A stretch of 49,154 nucleotides of DNA, taken from positions 1 to 49,154 of the forward strand of contig NZ_JARVKV010000054.1 in the NCBI RefSeq assembly GCF_029813835.1, written 5' to 3'. How positions within the stretch are numbered: the stretch's first letter is position 1; each line of letters starts with the position of its first letter. Positions 7,964-15,770 of the stretch are shown here, piece by piece. This DNA comes from Streptomyces sp. DH37 (lineage in GTDB: Bacteria > Actinomycetota > Actinomycetes > Streptomycetales > Streptomycetaceae). The notes beneath the pieces were generated by a model. It worked only from the letters and a program-made list of their open reading frames with translations. It made no database searches and was not told the origin of the DNA. A program made the position numbers and the translations under genes.

Positions 7964-9702
7964 TTGCCGGCCTCCTTGGCGCCGGAGAGGACCTTGCCCT
8001 CGGGACCCTCGGCGTTCTCGAGCTGGTCGACGGCCGCGATCTCCGGGTGGTGCAGGTCGAACGCCGGGGATTCGGAGCGGATCCGCGGCATGGAGACGAA
8101 GTTGTGCCGCGGCGGCGGGCAGGAGGTCGCCCACTCCAGCGAGCGGCCGTAGCCCCACGGGTCGTCGACCTCGATCTTCGGCGCGTACTTCGCCGTCTTC
8201 CAGACGTTGTAGAGGAACGGCAGGATCGACATGCCGAGCATGAACGAGAAGATCGTCGAGACCGTGTTCAGCGCGGTGTAGCCGTCGGCCGCCAGGTAGT
8301 CGGCGTACCGGCGGGGCATGCCCTCGGCGCCCAGCCAGTGCTGGACCAGGAACGTGCCGTGGAAGCCGACGAACAGCGTCCAGAAGGTGATCTTGCCGAG
8401 CCGCTCGTCGAGCATCTTGCCGGTGAACTTCGGCCACCAGAAGTGGAAGCCGGCGAACATCGCGAAGACCACGGTGCCGAAGACCACGTAGTGGAAGTGG
8501 GCGACGACGAAGTAGCTGTCGGAGACGTGGAAGTCCAGCGGCGGGGAGGCCAGGATGACGCCGGTCAGACCGCCGAAGGTGAAGGTGATCAGGAAGCCGA
8601 TCGACCACAGCATCGGGGTCTCGAAGGAGAGCGAGCCCTTCCACATCGTGCCCAGCCAGTTGAAGAACTTCACACCGGTGGGCACCGCGATCAGGAACGT
8701 CATGAAGGAGAAGAACGGCAGCAGCACACCGCCGGTGACGTACATGTGGTGCGCCCAGACGGTGACCGACAGACCGGCGATGGCGATGGTCGCGGCGATC
8801 AGGCCGATGTAGCCGAAGAGGGGCTTGCGGCTGAAGACCGGGATGACCTCGGAGACGATGCCGAAGAACGGCAGCGCGATGATGTACACCTCGGGGTGGC
8901 CGAAGAACCAGAACAGGTGCTGCCACAGCAGCGCGCCGCCGTTGGACGGGTCGAAGATGTGCGAGCCGAACTTGCGGTCGGCCTCCAGCGCGAAGAGCGC
9001 GGCGGCCAGCACCGGGAAGGCGAGCAGGACCAGCACACCGGTCAGCAGCACGTTCCAGGTGAAGATCGGCATCCGGAACATCGTCATGCCCGGGGCGCGC
9101 ATGCAGATGATCGTGGTGATGAAGTTGACCGAGCCCAGGATCGTGCCGAAGCCGGAGAAGGCCAGGCCCATGATCCACATGTCGCCGCCGACGCCCGGGC
9201 TGTGGACGACGTCGCTCAGCGGGGTGTAGGCGAACCAGCCGAAGCTCGCGGCGCCGTCGGGGGTGAGGAAGCCGCCCACCGCGATCAGCGAGCCGAACAG
9301 GTAGAGCCAGTAGGCGAACATGTTCAGCCGCGGGAACGCCACGTCGGGCGCGCCGATCTGCAGCGGCATGATCCAGTTCGCGAAGCCGGCGAACAGCGGG
9401 GTGGCGAACATCAGCAGCATGATCGTGCCGTGCATGGTGAACGCCTGGTTGAACTGCTCGTTCGACATGACCTGCAGGCCCGGACGGGCCAGCTCGGCAC
9501 GCATGAAGAGTGCCAGCACACCGCCGACGCAGAAGAAGAAGAACGAGGTGACCAGGTAGAGCGTGCCGATCGTCTTGTGGTCGGTGGTGGTCAGCCACTG
9601 GATCACACGATTGCCGCGCTCGCTGGGGCGCAGAGGGGCGGGGGTCGCCGCCGGCTGGTCCGACGTTGCGGCGGCACCCTGGGATTCGTTGAGGATGCTC
9701 AC
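7960..9702 (-). CDS. ctaD: cytochrome c oxidase subunit I
   Basis: Catalytic heme-copper subunit of the aa3 oxidase, reducing O2 to water with proton pumping. The 580-aa protein has twelve expected membrane helices. Key ligands are visible: H91 in the TMHGTIM motif (heme a), the CuB motif WFFGHPEVYI with the crosslinked His-Tyr pair, the following HHMY histidines, and the HFHYVVFG heme ligand segment. The hydrophilic C-terminal tail of about 40 aa is typical of Streptomyces. The GTG start lies three bases after the ctaC stop, so the genes are surely cotranscribed. Confidence 0.98.
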   Translation of the reverse strand: MSILNESQGAAATSDQPAATPAPLRPSERGNRVIQWLTTTDHKTIGTLYLVTSFFFFCVGGVLALFMRAELARPGLQVMSNEQFNQAFTMHGTIMLLMFATPLFAGFANWIMPLQIGAPDVAFPRLNMFAYWLYLFGSLIAVGGFLTPDGAASFGWFAYTPLSDVVHSPGVGGDMWIMGLAFSGFGTILGSVNFITTIICMRAPGMTMFRMPIFTWNVLLTGVLVLLAFPVLAAALFALEADRKFGSHIFDPSNGGALLWQHLFWFFGHPEVYIIALPFFGIVSEVIPVFSRKPLFGYIGLIAATIAIAGLSVTVWAHHMYVTGGVLLPFFSFMTFLIAVPTGVKFFNWLGTMWKGSLSFETPMLWSIGFLITFTFGGLTGVILASPPLDFHVSDSYFVVAHFHYVVFGTVVFAMFAGFHFWWPKFTGKMLDERLGKITFWTLFVGFHGTFLVQHWLGAEGMPRRYADYLAADGYTALNTVSTIFSFMLGMSILPFLYNVWKTAKYAPKIEVDDPWGYGRSLEWATSCPPPRHNFVSMPRIRSESPAFDLHHPEIAAVDQLENAEGPEGKVLSGAKEAGK

Positions 9703-9705
9703 GGG

Positions 9706-10650
9706 TTACTGGCCTTCTCGTTCTTGGCGGGCTCCGCCCGCCGGGATGTAGCCGGTCTGGCCCTTCTCCGCCAGTTCCTCCAGGTGCTGCTGGTAGCGCT
9801 CCGGGGAGACGACCTTGACGTTGAACAGCATCCGGGCGTGGTCGACGCCGCACAGCTCGGCGCACTTGCCCAGGAAGGTGCCCTCCTTGTCGGGGGTCAC
9901 CTCGAACTGGTTGGTGTGGCCGGGGATGACGTCCTGCTTGAACAGGAACGGCACGACCCAGAAGGAGTGGATGACGTCGCGCGAGGTCAGGATGAACCGG
10001 ACCTTCTCGCCCTTGGGCAGCCACAGTGTCGGGCCGGGGTTGCCGGTCTGCGGGTTCCGCTCGCCCGGCGTGCCCACCGTGTAGACGCCCTCGGCGCCCT
10101 CGGGGACGGCCTTCAGCATGTCGTCGGGGATCCCGGACAGCTCGTCGGCGTCGATGTTGGACGTGCCGGTGTCACCGTCCACGTCCTCCAGGTAGTTGAA
10201 GCCCCAGCTCCACTGGTAGCCGACCACGTTGATCACGTGGTCGGGCTTCTCGGACAGCTCCAGGAGCTTCGACTCGTCACGAGCCGTGAAGTAGAAGAGC
10301 ACCGAGACGATGATGAGGGGGACCACCGTGTACAGCGCCTCGATGGGCATGTTGTACCGGGTCTGCGGAGGTACCTCGACCTTGGTCCTGGTGCGCCGGT
10401 AGACGATGACGCACCACAGGATCAGGCCCCACACCAGGACGCCCACCGCGAGCGCGGCCGCCCACGAGCCCTGCCACAGGGAGAGGATCCGCGGCGCCTC
10501 CTCCGTGACCGGGGTGGGCATACCGAGGCGGGGGAAGTCCTTGTATGTGCAACCGGTGGCGGTCGCCAGGACCAGGCCCGCGGCAAGCGCCTGCGGCAGC
10601 TTCCGCCGCATCGGGCGCCGCGACGAGCGGTCGGAGCCGTTGGGACTCAC
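9706..10650 (-). CDS. ctaC: cytochrome c oxidase subunit II
   Basis: CuA-bearing subunit that accepts electrons from QcrC. The 314-aa lipoprotein has a basic N-terminus, a hydrophobic segment and lipobox cysteine C34 (ATATGC). Two membrane helices (about residues 55-77 and 100-122) follow, then a periplasm-side cupredoxin domain with the complete CuA motif CAELCGVDHARM at about 262-274. The C-terminus is short and lacks any fused cytochrome c. The GTG start is used. It is the first gene of the ctaCDF operon, and its promoter lies in the divergent region shared with the desulfurase gene. Confidence 0.97.
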   Translation of the reverse strand: MSPNGSDRSSRRPMRRKLPQALAAGLVLATATGCTYKDFPRLGMPTPVTEEAPRILSLWQGSWAAALAVGVLVWGLILWCVIVYRRTRTKVEVPPQTRYNMPIEALYTVVPLIIVSVLFYFTARDESKLLELSEKPDHVINVVGYQWSWGFNYLEDVDGDTGTSNIDADELSGIPDDMLKAVPEGAEGVYTVGTPGERNPQTGNPGPTLWLPKGEKVRFILTSRDVIHSFWVVPFLFKQDVIPGHTNQFEVTPDKEGTFLGKCAELCGVDHARMLFNVKVVSPERYQQHLEELAEKGQTGYIPAGGARQEREGQ

Positions 10651-10728
10651 GTAGCGCCTTCCCGAGAGTCTCGCCCGCTCGGCCCGGGCTCGGCCGTGGT
10701 GGTCGGGCGCCGGCCCTGGCGCGGGCAG

Positions 10729-10757
10729 GGGTTTGGATGTTTATGCGGACCAAACCC
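10729..10757. promoter_or_regulatory. inverted repeat around a putative ctaC -10 element
   Basis: GGGTTTGG and CCAAACCC form a perfect 8-bp inverted repeat with a 13-base spacer. On the minus strand CATAAA (10745 to 10740) lies in the spacer, about 90 bases upstream of ctaC. The rest of the 265-base divergent region is GC-rich and shows nothing else clear. Confidence 0.4.
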
Positions 10758-10915
10758 TACTGGACGCCATTTGGGGTCGCGCGGGGAGGGTGCCCAACGC
10801 GCCGCGCGGCCCTCCGATGGGGTGGAATCGGGTGGAATCAACGCTTCCGCGATCGCGGCGGCGGCCGGGACGGCTCGGCGGCGCACGGGTGGAGGGGGCG
10901 CGCTAGCGTGCTGGT

Positions 10916-12367
10916 GTGCCCTACTTCGACGCCGCCTCCTCGCTCCCCCTCCACCCCGTCGCCCGCCAGGCGCTGCTCGCCGCGCTCGACGAGGGCTGGG
11001 CCGATCCCGCCCGGCTGCACCGGGAGGGCCGGCGGGCCCGGCTGCTGCTGGACGCGGCGCGCGAGGCGGCGGCCGAGGCGGTGGGGTGCCGCCCGGACGA
11101 GCTGGTCTTCACCCCCTCCGGCACCCGGGCCCTGCACACCGGGATCGCGGGCGCGCTCTCGGGGCGGAGGCGGGTCGGCCGCACCCTGGTGGTCTCCGCC
11201 GTGGAGCACTCCGCGGTGCTCCACGCCGCCGAGGCCCACGAGGCGAGCGGCGGGACGGTGGAGACGGTGCCCGTGGACCGTACGGGGCGGGTGGACCCCG
11301 GCGCCTTCGCCGCGGCGCTGCGGGAGGGCGGAGCCGCGGGGGGCGGAACGGCGCTGGCCTGCCTGCAGTCGGCCAACCACGAGGTGGGCACCGAGCAGCC
11401 GGTGGCGGAGGCGGCGGAGGCCTGCGCCGCGGCCGGGGTGCCGCTGCTGGTGGACGCCGCCCAGTCGCTGGCGTGGGGTCCGGTGCCCGGCCGGTGGTCG
11501 CTGCTGGCGGCCAGCGCGCACAAGTGGGGCGGCCCGGGCGGGGTCGGTCTGCTGGCGGTGCGCAAGGGGGTGCGGTTCGCCCCGCCGGCCCCGGTGGACG
11601 AGCGGGAGTCGGGGCGCTCCCCCGGTTTCGCGGACCTCCCGGCGATCGTCGCGGCGGCGGCCTCGCTGCGGGCGGTGCGGGCGGAGGCGGACGCCGAGGC
11701 GGCGCGGCTGCGCGCCCTGGTGGACCGCGTCCGCGCCGAGGTGCCCGGACTGGTGCCGGACGTGGAGGTGGTGGGCGACCCGGTGCGGCGGCTGCCGCAC
11801 GTGGTGACGTTCTCCTGCCTGTACGTGGACGGCGAGGCGCTCCTCCACGCCCTGGACCGGGCGGGGTTCTCGGTCTCCTCCGGCTCCTCGTGCACCTCCA
11901 GCACGCTGGTGCCCAGTCATGTGCTGCGCGCGATGGGGGTGCTCTCGGAGGGCAACGTGCGGGTCTCGCTGCCGCCGGGCACGGCGGCGGAGGACGTCGA
12001 CGCCTTCCTGTCGGTGCTCCCGGACGCGGTGCGGGAGGTGCGCGACCGGCTCCGGGCGCCCGCCGCCCCGGCCGGAGGAGCCGGAGGAGCCGGGGGGACC
12101 GGGGCGGCGGACGAGGGGAGCGGAGGAGCCGGAGAGACCGGGGAGATCGGCGAGGCGGAGCTCACCGTCGACTCCCGGGGCAAGCGGTGCCCGATCCCGG
12201 TGATCGAACTGGCGAAGGTGATCGACCGGGTGCCGGTCGGCGGCACGGTCGTGCTGCTCGCCGACGACGAGGCGGCCCGGCTGGACGTCCCGGCCTGGTG
12301 CGAGATGCGCGGCCACGCGTACCTGGGCGCCGAGGGGCACGCCCACCGGGTGCGCCGCGCCGTCTGA
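10916..12367 (+). CDS. cysteine desulfurase with C-terminal TusA-like domain
   Basis: 483-aa PLP-dependent class V aminotransferase-fold protein, predicted to take sulfur from cysteine as a persulfide. Seen: H98 (VEHSA), D180 and Q183 for PLP, Schiff-base K203 in SAHKWGGPGG, and persulfide cysteine C326 in SSGSSCTSS. An Ala/Gly-rich linker (about 381-412) leads to a TusA/SirA-type domain (415-475) with the hallmark CPIP motif and C425, the expected sulfur acceptor. The enzyme would thus carry its own sulfur relay protein. The GTG start has no Shine-Dalgarno, but TAGCGT lies six bases upstream (leaderless pattern). It is divergent from ctaC. The final sulfur recipient (tRNA, molybdopterin, Fe-S or other) cannot be read from sequence. 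Confidence 0.93.
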   Translation: MPYFDAASSLPLHPVARQALLAALDEGWADPARLHREGRRARLLLDAAREAAAEAVGCRPDELVFTPSGTRALHTGIAGALSGRRRVGRTLVVSAVEHSAVLHAAEAHEASGGTVETVPVDRTGRVDPGAFAAALREGGAAGGGTALACLQSANHEVGTEQPVAEAAEACAAAGVPLLVDAAQSLAWGPVPGRWSLLAASAHKWGGPGGVGLLAVRKGVRFAPPAPVDERESGRSPGFADLPAIVAAAASLRAVRAEADAEAARLRALVDRVRAEVPGLVPDVEVVGDPVRRLPHVVTFSCLYVDGEALLHALDRAGFSVSSGSSCTSSTLVPSHVLRAMGVLSEGNVRVSLPPGTAAEDVDAFLSVLPDAVREVRDRLRAPAAPAGGAGGAGGTGAADEGSGGAGETGEIGEAELTVDSRGKRCPIPVIELAKVIDRVPVGGTVVLLADDEAARLDVPAWCEMRGHAYLGAEGHAHRVRRAV

Positions 12368-12400
12368 CCCCGCGCCGTCCGACCCGTACCGCCTGCCCCG

Positions 12401-12437
12401 GCCCCCGGCCCCCGTGCCGGGAGGCTCCGCCGGGGGC
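12401..12437. terminator. hairpin between convergent genes
   Basis: 9-bp perfect stem GCCCCCGGC / GCCGGGGGC with a 19-base loop between the desulfurase-TusA gene and the PfkB kinase. Confidence 0.45.
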
Positions 12438-12443
12438 GGGTGC

Positions 12444-13418
12444 TCAGGACAGGCAGGCCTGGACCTCGGCCGCGGCGTCGTGGCCGTAGGTCTTGGTGAA
12501 GCGCTCCAGGAAGTGGGCGCGCCGCAGCTCGTACTCCTGGGTGCCCAGCGTCTCGATCACCAGCGTGGCGAGCATGCAGCCCAGCTGCGCGGCCCGCTCC
12601 AGGCCCAGTTCCCAGGCCAGGCCCGACAGGAAGCCGGCGCGGAAGGCGTCGCCGACGCCCGTCGGGTCGACCTTGGCCTCCTCCCGGGGGCAGCCGACGG
12701 TGATCGGCTCCCGGCCCGCCCGCTCGATGCGGACGCCCTTGGCGCCCAGCGTGGTGACGCGGGTGCCGACCCGCTCGAGGATGTCCTCCGCGCCCCAGCC
12801 GGTCTTGGACTCCACCAGCGCCGCCTCGTACTCGTTGGTGAACAGGTAGGCGGCGCCTTCGGTCAGCCCCCGGATCTCCTCCCCGTCCATCCGGGCGAGC
12901 TGCTGGGAGTAGTCGGCGGCGAAGGGGATGCCGCGGGAGCGGCACTCCTCGGTGTGGCGCATCATCGCCTCGGGGTCGTCCGCGCCGATGTGCACCAGGT
13001 CCAGGCCGCCGACCCGGTCGGCGACCGTCTTGAGCTCGATCAGCCGGGCCTCGCTCATGGCGCCGGTGTAGAAGGTGCCGATCTGGTTGTGGTCGGCGTC
13101 GGTGGTGCACACGAAGCGCGCGGTGTGCAGGATCTCGGAGATGCGCACCGAGGCGGTGTCCACGCCGTGCCGCTCCAGCCAGGCGCGGTACTCCTCGAAG
13201 TCGGCGCCCGCGGCCCCGACGAGGATCGGACGCACCCCGAGCTGGCCCATGCCGAAGCTGATGTTCGCGCCGACCCCGCCGCGCCGGATGTTGAGGGTGT
13301 CGGCCAGGAAGGACAGCGACACCGTGTGGAGCTGGTCGCCGACGAGCTGGTCGGCGAAGCGGCCGGGGAAGGTCATCAGGTGGTCGGTGGCGATGGAGCC
13401 GGTGACAGCGATACGCAC
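12444..13418 (-). CDS. PfkB-family carbohydrate/adenosine kinase
   Basis: 324-aa ribokinase-fold kinase. The N-terminal signature GGVGANISFGMGQLG and the C-terminal PfkB motif DPTGVGDAFRAGF with the catalytic Asp are intact. The gene position beside the qcr/cta locus and an A-type Fe-S carrier matches the mycobacterial gene for AdoK (adenosine kinase), so adenosine is a plausible substrate, but a sugar cannot be excluded. The GTG start at 13418 has AGGAG nine bases upstream; longer upstream frames are not supported. It is convergent with the desulfurase gene and divergent from the extracytoplasmic protein at 13606. Confidence 0.9.
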   Translation of the reverse strand: MRIAVTGSIATDHLMTFPGRFADQLVGDQLHTVSLSFLADTLNIRRGGVGANISFGMGQLGVRPILVGAAGADFEEYRAWLERHGVDTASVRISEILHTARFVCTTDADHNQIGTFYTGAMSEARLIELKTVADRVGGLDLVHIGADDPEAMMRHTEECRSRGIPFAADYSQQLARMDGEEIRGLTEGAAYLFTNEYEAALVESKTGWGAEDILERVGTRVTTLGAKGVRIERAGREPITVGCPREEAKVDPTGVGDAFRAGFLSGLAWELGLERAAQLGCMLATLVIETLGTQEYELRRAHFLERFTKTYGHDAAAEVQACLS

Positions 13419-13605
13419 GGCGGGCTGCTCCTGGAGAGGCGGGACTGCGGGCGCCACCACGCTACTTCCTCCCCCTCCGCACCGCCCGGCCGACCCGTGG
13501 AACCGTCCGCGCCCCGCTCCCGTCCCATCGGCGCACGGCTGGAGACGACAGCACCAGGTGCGCGCGGCACGGACGCGCGGTGCACGGAACCGAAGGAGCG
13601 ATGCG

Positions 13606-15141
13606 GTGAGTGCGGACCACACCCCGGAATCCGACCGACCCCGGCGACGCGGGCTGACGGCCGTCTCGGTGGCCCTCGCCGTCCTGCTGGCCGGAGGCGG
13701 CGGCGCGTACTGGGCCTCGACCACCGGGAGCGGCGGGACCTCGGACGCGGCCCGGCAGGGGGACCGGGGCACGCCGGCCCCGCTCGTCCTGGACGGCTAC
13801 GGGGAGACCCGTACGGCCTCGGCGGAGCGCGGGATCGCGCCCGGCGAGCCGGCGCCCGGCGGCGGCCCGGTCTACAAGGCGGCCGGGCCCCTGCCCGACG
13901 GGCCCGGCTCGGCCCCCGCCTACCGGCCCGCCGGGGAGGTCGGCAGGGAGAGGGCGGCCGCGCTGGCGGAGGCGCTGGGACTGCGCGGCGGGGTCCGCGG
14001 GAAGGACGGCGTCTGGACGGCCGGCGACACCGACGACGGCACCGACGGCGGCACCGACGGCGGCCGGGGCGGGAGGCTCACGGTGGACGCCGCGTCCGGC
14101 GCCTGGTCGTTCACCGGCGCGGCGCCGCCGGAGGACGGCGAGGTCTCCGAGCGGGAGGCCGAGGAGGCGGCCGGGCCGATCGTGGAGGCCCTCGGCCTGG
14201 AGGGCGCCGAGGTGGACGCCGGGCGGGAGCGGGGCGGGCTGCGGACCGTCCGCGTCGAACCGCGGCAGGACGGGCTGCCCGTCCACGGCTGGACCACCGA
14301 GATCGGCGTCGCGGACGGGGGCGTGCCGGTGAGCGGCAGCGGCCGGGCGACCGGGCTGGTGAAGGCCGGCGGGGGCGCGGAGTACCCGGTGATGAGCGCC
14401 GGGGACGCCCTCGCCGCGCTCAACGGGCGCAGCGGCCGGGTGGACCTGGGAGCGAAGTGCGCCGCGCCTCCGGAGAAGGGCGCGGTGGAACCGGGGACCG
14501 CCGGGCCGGGCGGCGGGAAGCCCGGAACCGTCCCGATCGTCCCGCCGGCCGACGGCGATCCGGAGCGGCCGGGCGGACCGGGGGGCCCCGAGCCCTGCGG
14601 CCCGGCCGGGGAGCGCGAGCCGGTGGAGGTGACGGGGGCGTCGTTCGGGCTGTCGGCGTACTCCTCGCAGGGGCGCGAACTGCTCGTCCCCTCCTGGCTG
14701 TTCGAGGTGGCGCCGGAGGGCTCGGGGACGCACACGGTGGTCCACCCGGCGGTGGAGCCGGAGTTCCTGGCGCCGCCGCCCCCCGCGGACGGCGACGACC
14801 CCACCTCCGCGCCGGGCGAGCCGGGCCCGGGGGCGGAGAAGCCGGTCAGGACCGCCACCTACGTCGAGGAGTACGCGCCCGGGGACCGCACGCTCACGGT
14901 CCACTTCTGGGGCGGGGTGTGCGGTGAGTACGACGCGTCCGCCGAGGAGGGCGAGGAGAAGGTGACGGTGCGGATCACCGAGAAGCCCCGGCCCCCGGGC
15001 AAGGCGTGCGTCCTGGTCGCCAAGGACATGGCCGTGGAGGTGACGCTCGACGAGCCGGTCGGCGACCGCGAGGTCCTGGACCGGGAGGGCGAGCGGCTGC
15101 CGGAGGGCGCGCCGGGGAGGGAGGAGGAGCCGCGGCGGTAG
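13606..15141 (+). CDS. membrane-anchored extracytoplasmic protein of unknown function
   Basis: 511-aa protein I do not recognise as a named family. After a short basic cytoplasmic stretch, residues 16-36 form one membrane segment, so the rest is probably outside the cell. The body alternates acidic alpha/beta-like segments with low-complexity linkers, for example a DGTDGG repeat (about 145-155) and a Pro/Gly-rich stretch (about 290-345). Four cysteines outside the membrane could form disulfides. GAAGGAG seven bases before the GTG at 13606 fixes the start. It converges on the erpA-like gene with only 8 bases between stop codons and no visible terminator. Confidence 0.8.
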   Translation: MSADHTPESDRPRRRGLTAVSVALAVLLAGGGGAYWASTTGSGGTSDAARQGDRGTPAPLVLDGYGETRTASAERGIAPGEPAPGGGPVYKAAGPLPDGPGSAPAYRPAGEVGRERAAALAEALGLRGGVRGKDGVWTAGDTDDGTDGGTDGGRGGRLTVDAASGAWSFTGAAPPEDGEVSEREAEEAAGPIVEALGLEGAEVDAGRERGGLRTVRVEPRQDGLPVHGWTTEIGVADGGVPVSGSGRATGLVKAGGGAEYPVMSAGDALAALNGRSGRVDLGAKCAAPPEKGAVEPGTAGPGGGKPGTVPIVPPADGDPERPGGPGGPEPCGPAGEREPVEVTGASFGLSAYSSQGRELLVPSWLFEVAPEGSGTHTVVHPAVEPEFLAPPPPADGDDPTSAPGEPGPGAEKPVRTATYVEEYAPGDRTLTVHFWGGVCGEYDASAEEGEEKVTVRITEKPRPPGKACVLVAKDMAVEVTLDEPVGDREVLDREGERLPEGAPGREEEPRR

Positions 15142-15149
15142 GCCGCCCC

Positions 15150-15515
15150 TCACCCCCCACGCTCACGCGGAACGGCGGAGGCGCAGGAGCCGGTGGCGTT
15201 CGGGTTGTCGATGGTGAAGCCCTGCTTCTCGATGGTGTCGACGAAGTCGATGGAGGCGCCGCCCAGGTACGGGGCGCTCATCCGGTCGGTGACGACGCGG
15301 ACACCGTCGAACTCCTTGACGACGTCGCCGTCGAGCGACCGCTCGTCGAAGAAGAGCTGGTACCGCAGGCCGGAGCAGCCGCCGGGCTGAACGGCGACGC
15401 GCAGGGCCAGGTCCTCGCGGCCCTCCTGTTCGAGCAGGCTCTTGACCTTCGCCGCGGCGGCGTCGGACAGGATGATTCCGTCAGTCGTCACAGCGGTCTC
15501 GTCCGATACGGACAT
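15150..15515 (-). CDS. erpA: A-type iron-sulfur carrier (ErpA/HesB-like) with altered C-terminus
   Basis: 121-aa protein that would deliver Fe-S clusters to apo-enzymes; NadA, LipA and the Rieske protein encoded nearby are possible clients. The core is typical of actinobacterial ErpA: C47 in QPGGCSGLRY, then SIDFVDTIEKQGF and NPNATGSC with C111. The family normally ends CACGDSF followed by one or two residues. Here the sequence runs C111-A-S113 and then an unrelated basic tail (AVPRERGG), so the third cluster cysteine is absent. GGGAGAAG lies just before the ATG at 15515. The 3' end is 8 bases from the convergent gene, so a small rearrangement at the junction could explain the tail. Confidence 0.9.
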   Translation of the reverse strand: MSVSDETAVTTDGIILSDAAAAKVKSLLEQEGREDLALRVAVQPGGCSGLRYQLFFDERSLDGDVVKEFDGVRVVTDRMSAPYLGGASIDFVDTIEKQGFTIDNPNATGSCASAVPRERGG

Positions 15516-15664
15516 CTGCTTCTCTCCCGGGTTGTACGGACTGCTCTGCCGCCTGCTCAACAGGCGGCCTCCCGGTTTCATTCCAGGCCGGGTACGTCTT
15601 TGCGTCTTTCATGCTCGCACACCACCGCCCGGCGGTCACTTCCGCGTGTGCGCGGACGGGGATG

Positions 15665-15734
15665 CGTCACACTGACGCGATCGGCATCGTCAATATGACG
15701 TGAAGCGGTTATGATAGATAGCGTCAATCCGACG
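15665..15734. promoter_or_regulatory. three CGTCA-type palindromes over the nadA promoter
   Basis: CGTCACACTGACG (15665-15677, perfect), CGTCAATATGACG (15688-15700, perfect) and CGTCAATCCGACG (15722-15734, one mismatch) share the pattern CGTCA-N3-TGACG. A -10-like TATGAT lies at 15710-15715, so the second copy covers the -35 zone and the third the expected transcription start. The regulator is unknown. The sites lie in the erpA-nadA divergent gap and could serve both genes. Confidence 0.6.
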
Positions 15735-15770
15735 AAAAGACCCGCTGAGCCCGATGAAAGGGTGCGTGCC

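Noticed and set aside
12155..12367. TusA domain as a separate gene
   Set aside because: It is in frame with the desulfurase, with a linker and no stop codon or ribosome site between them.
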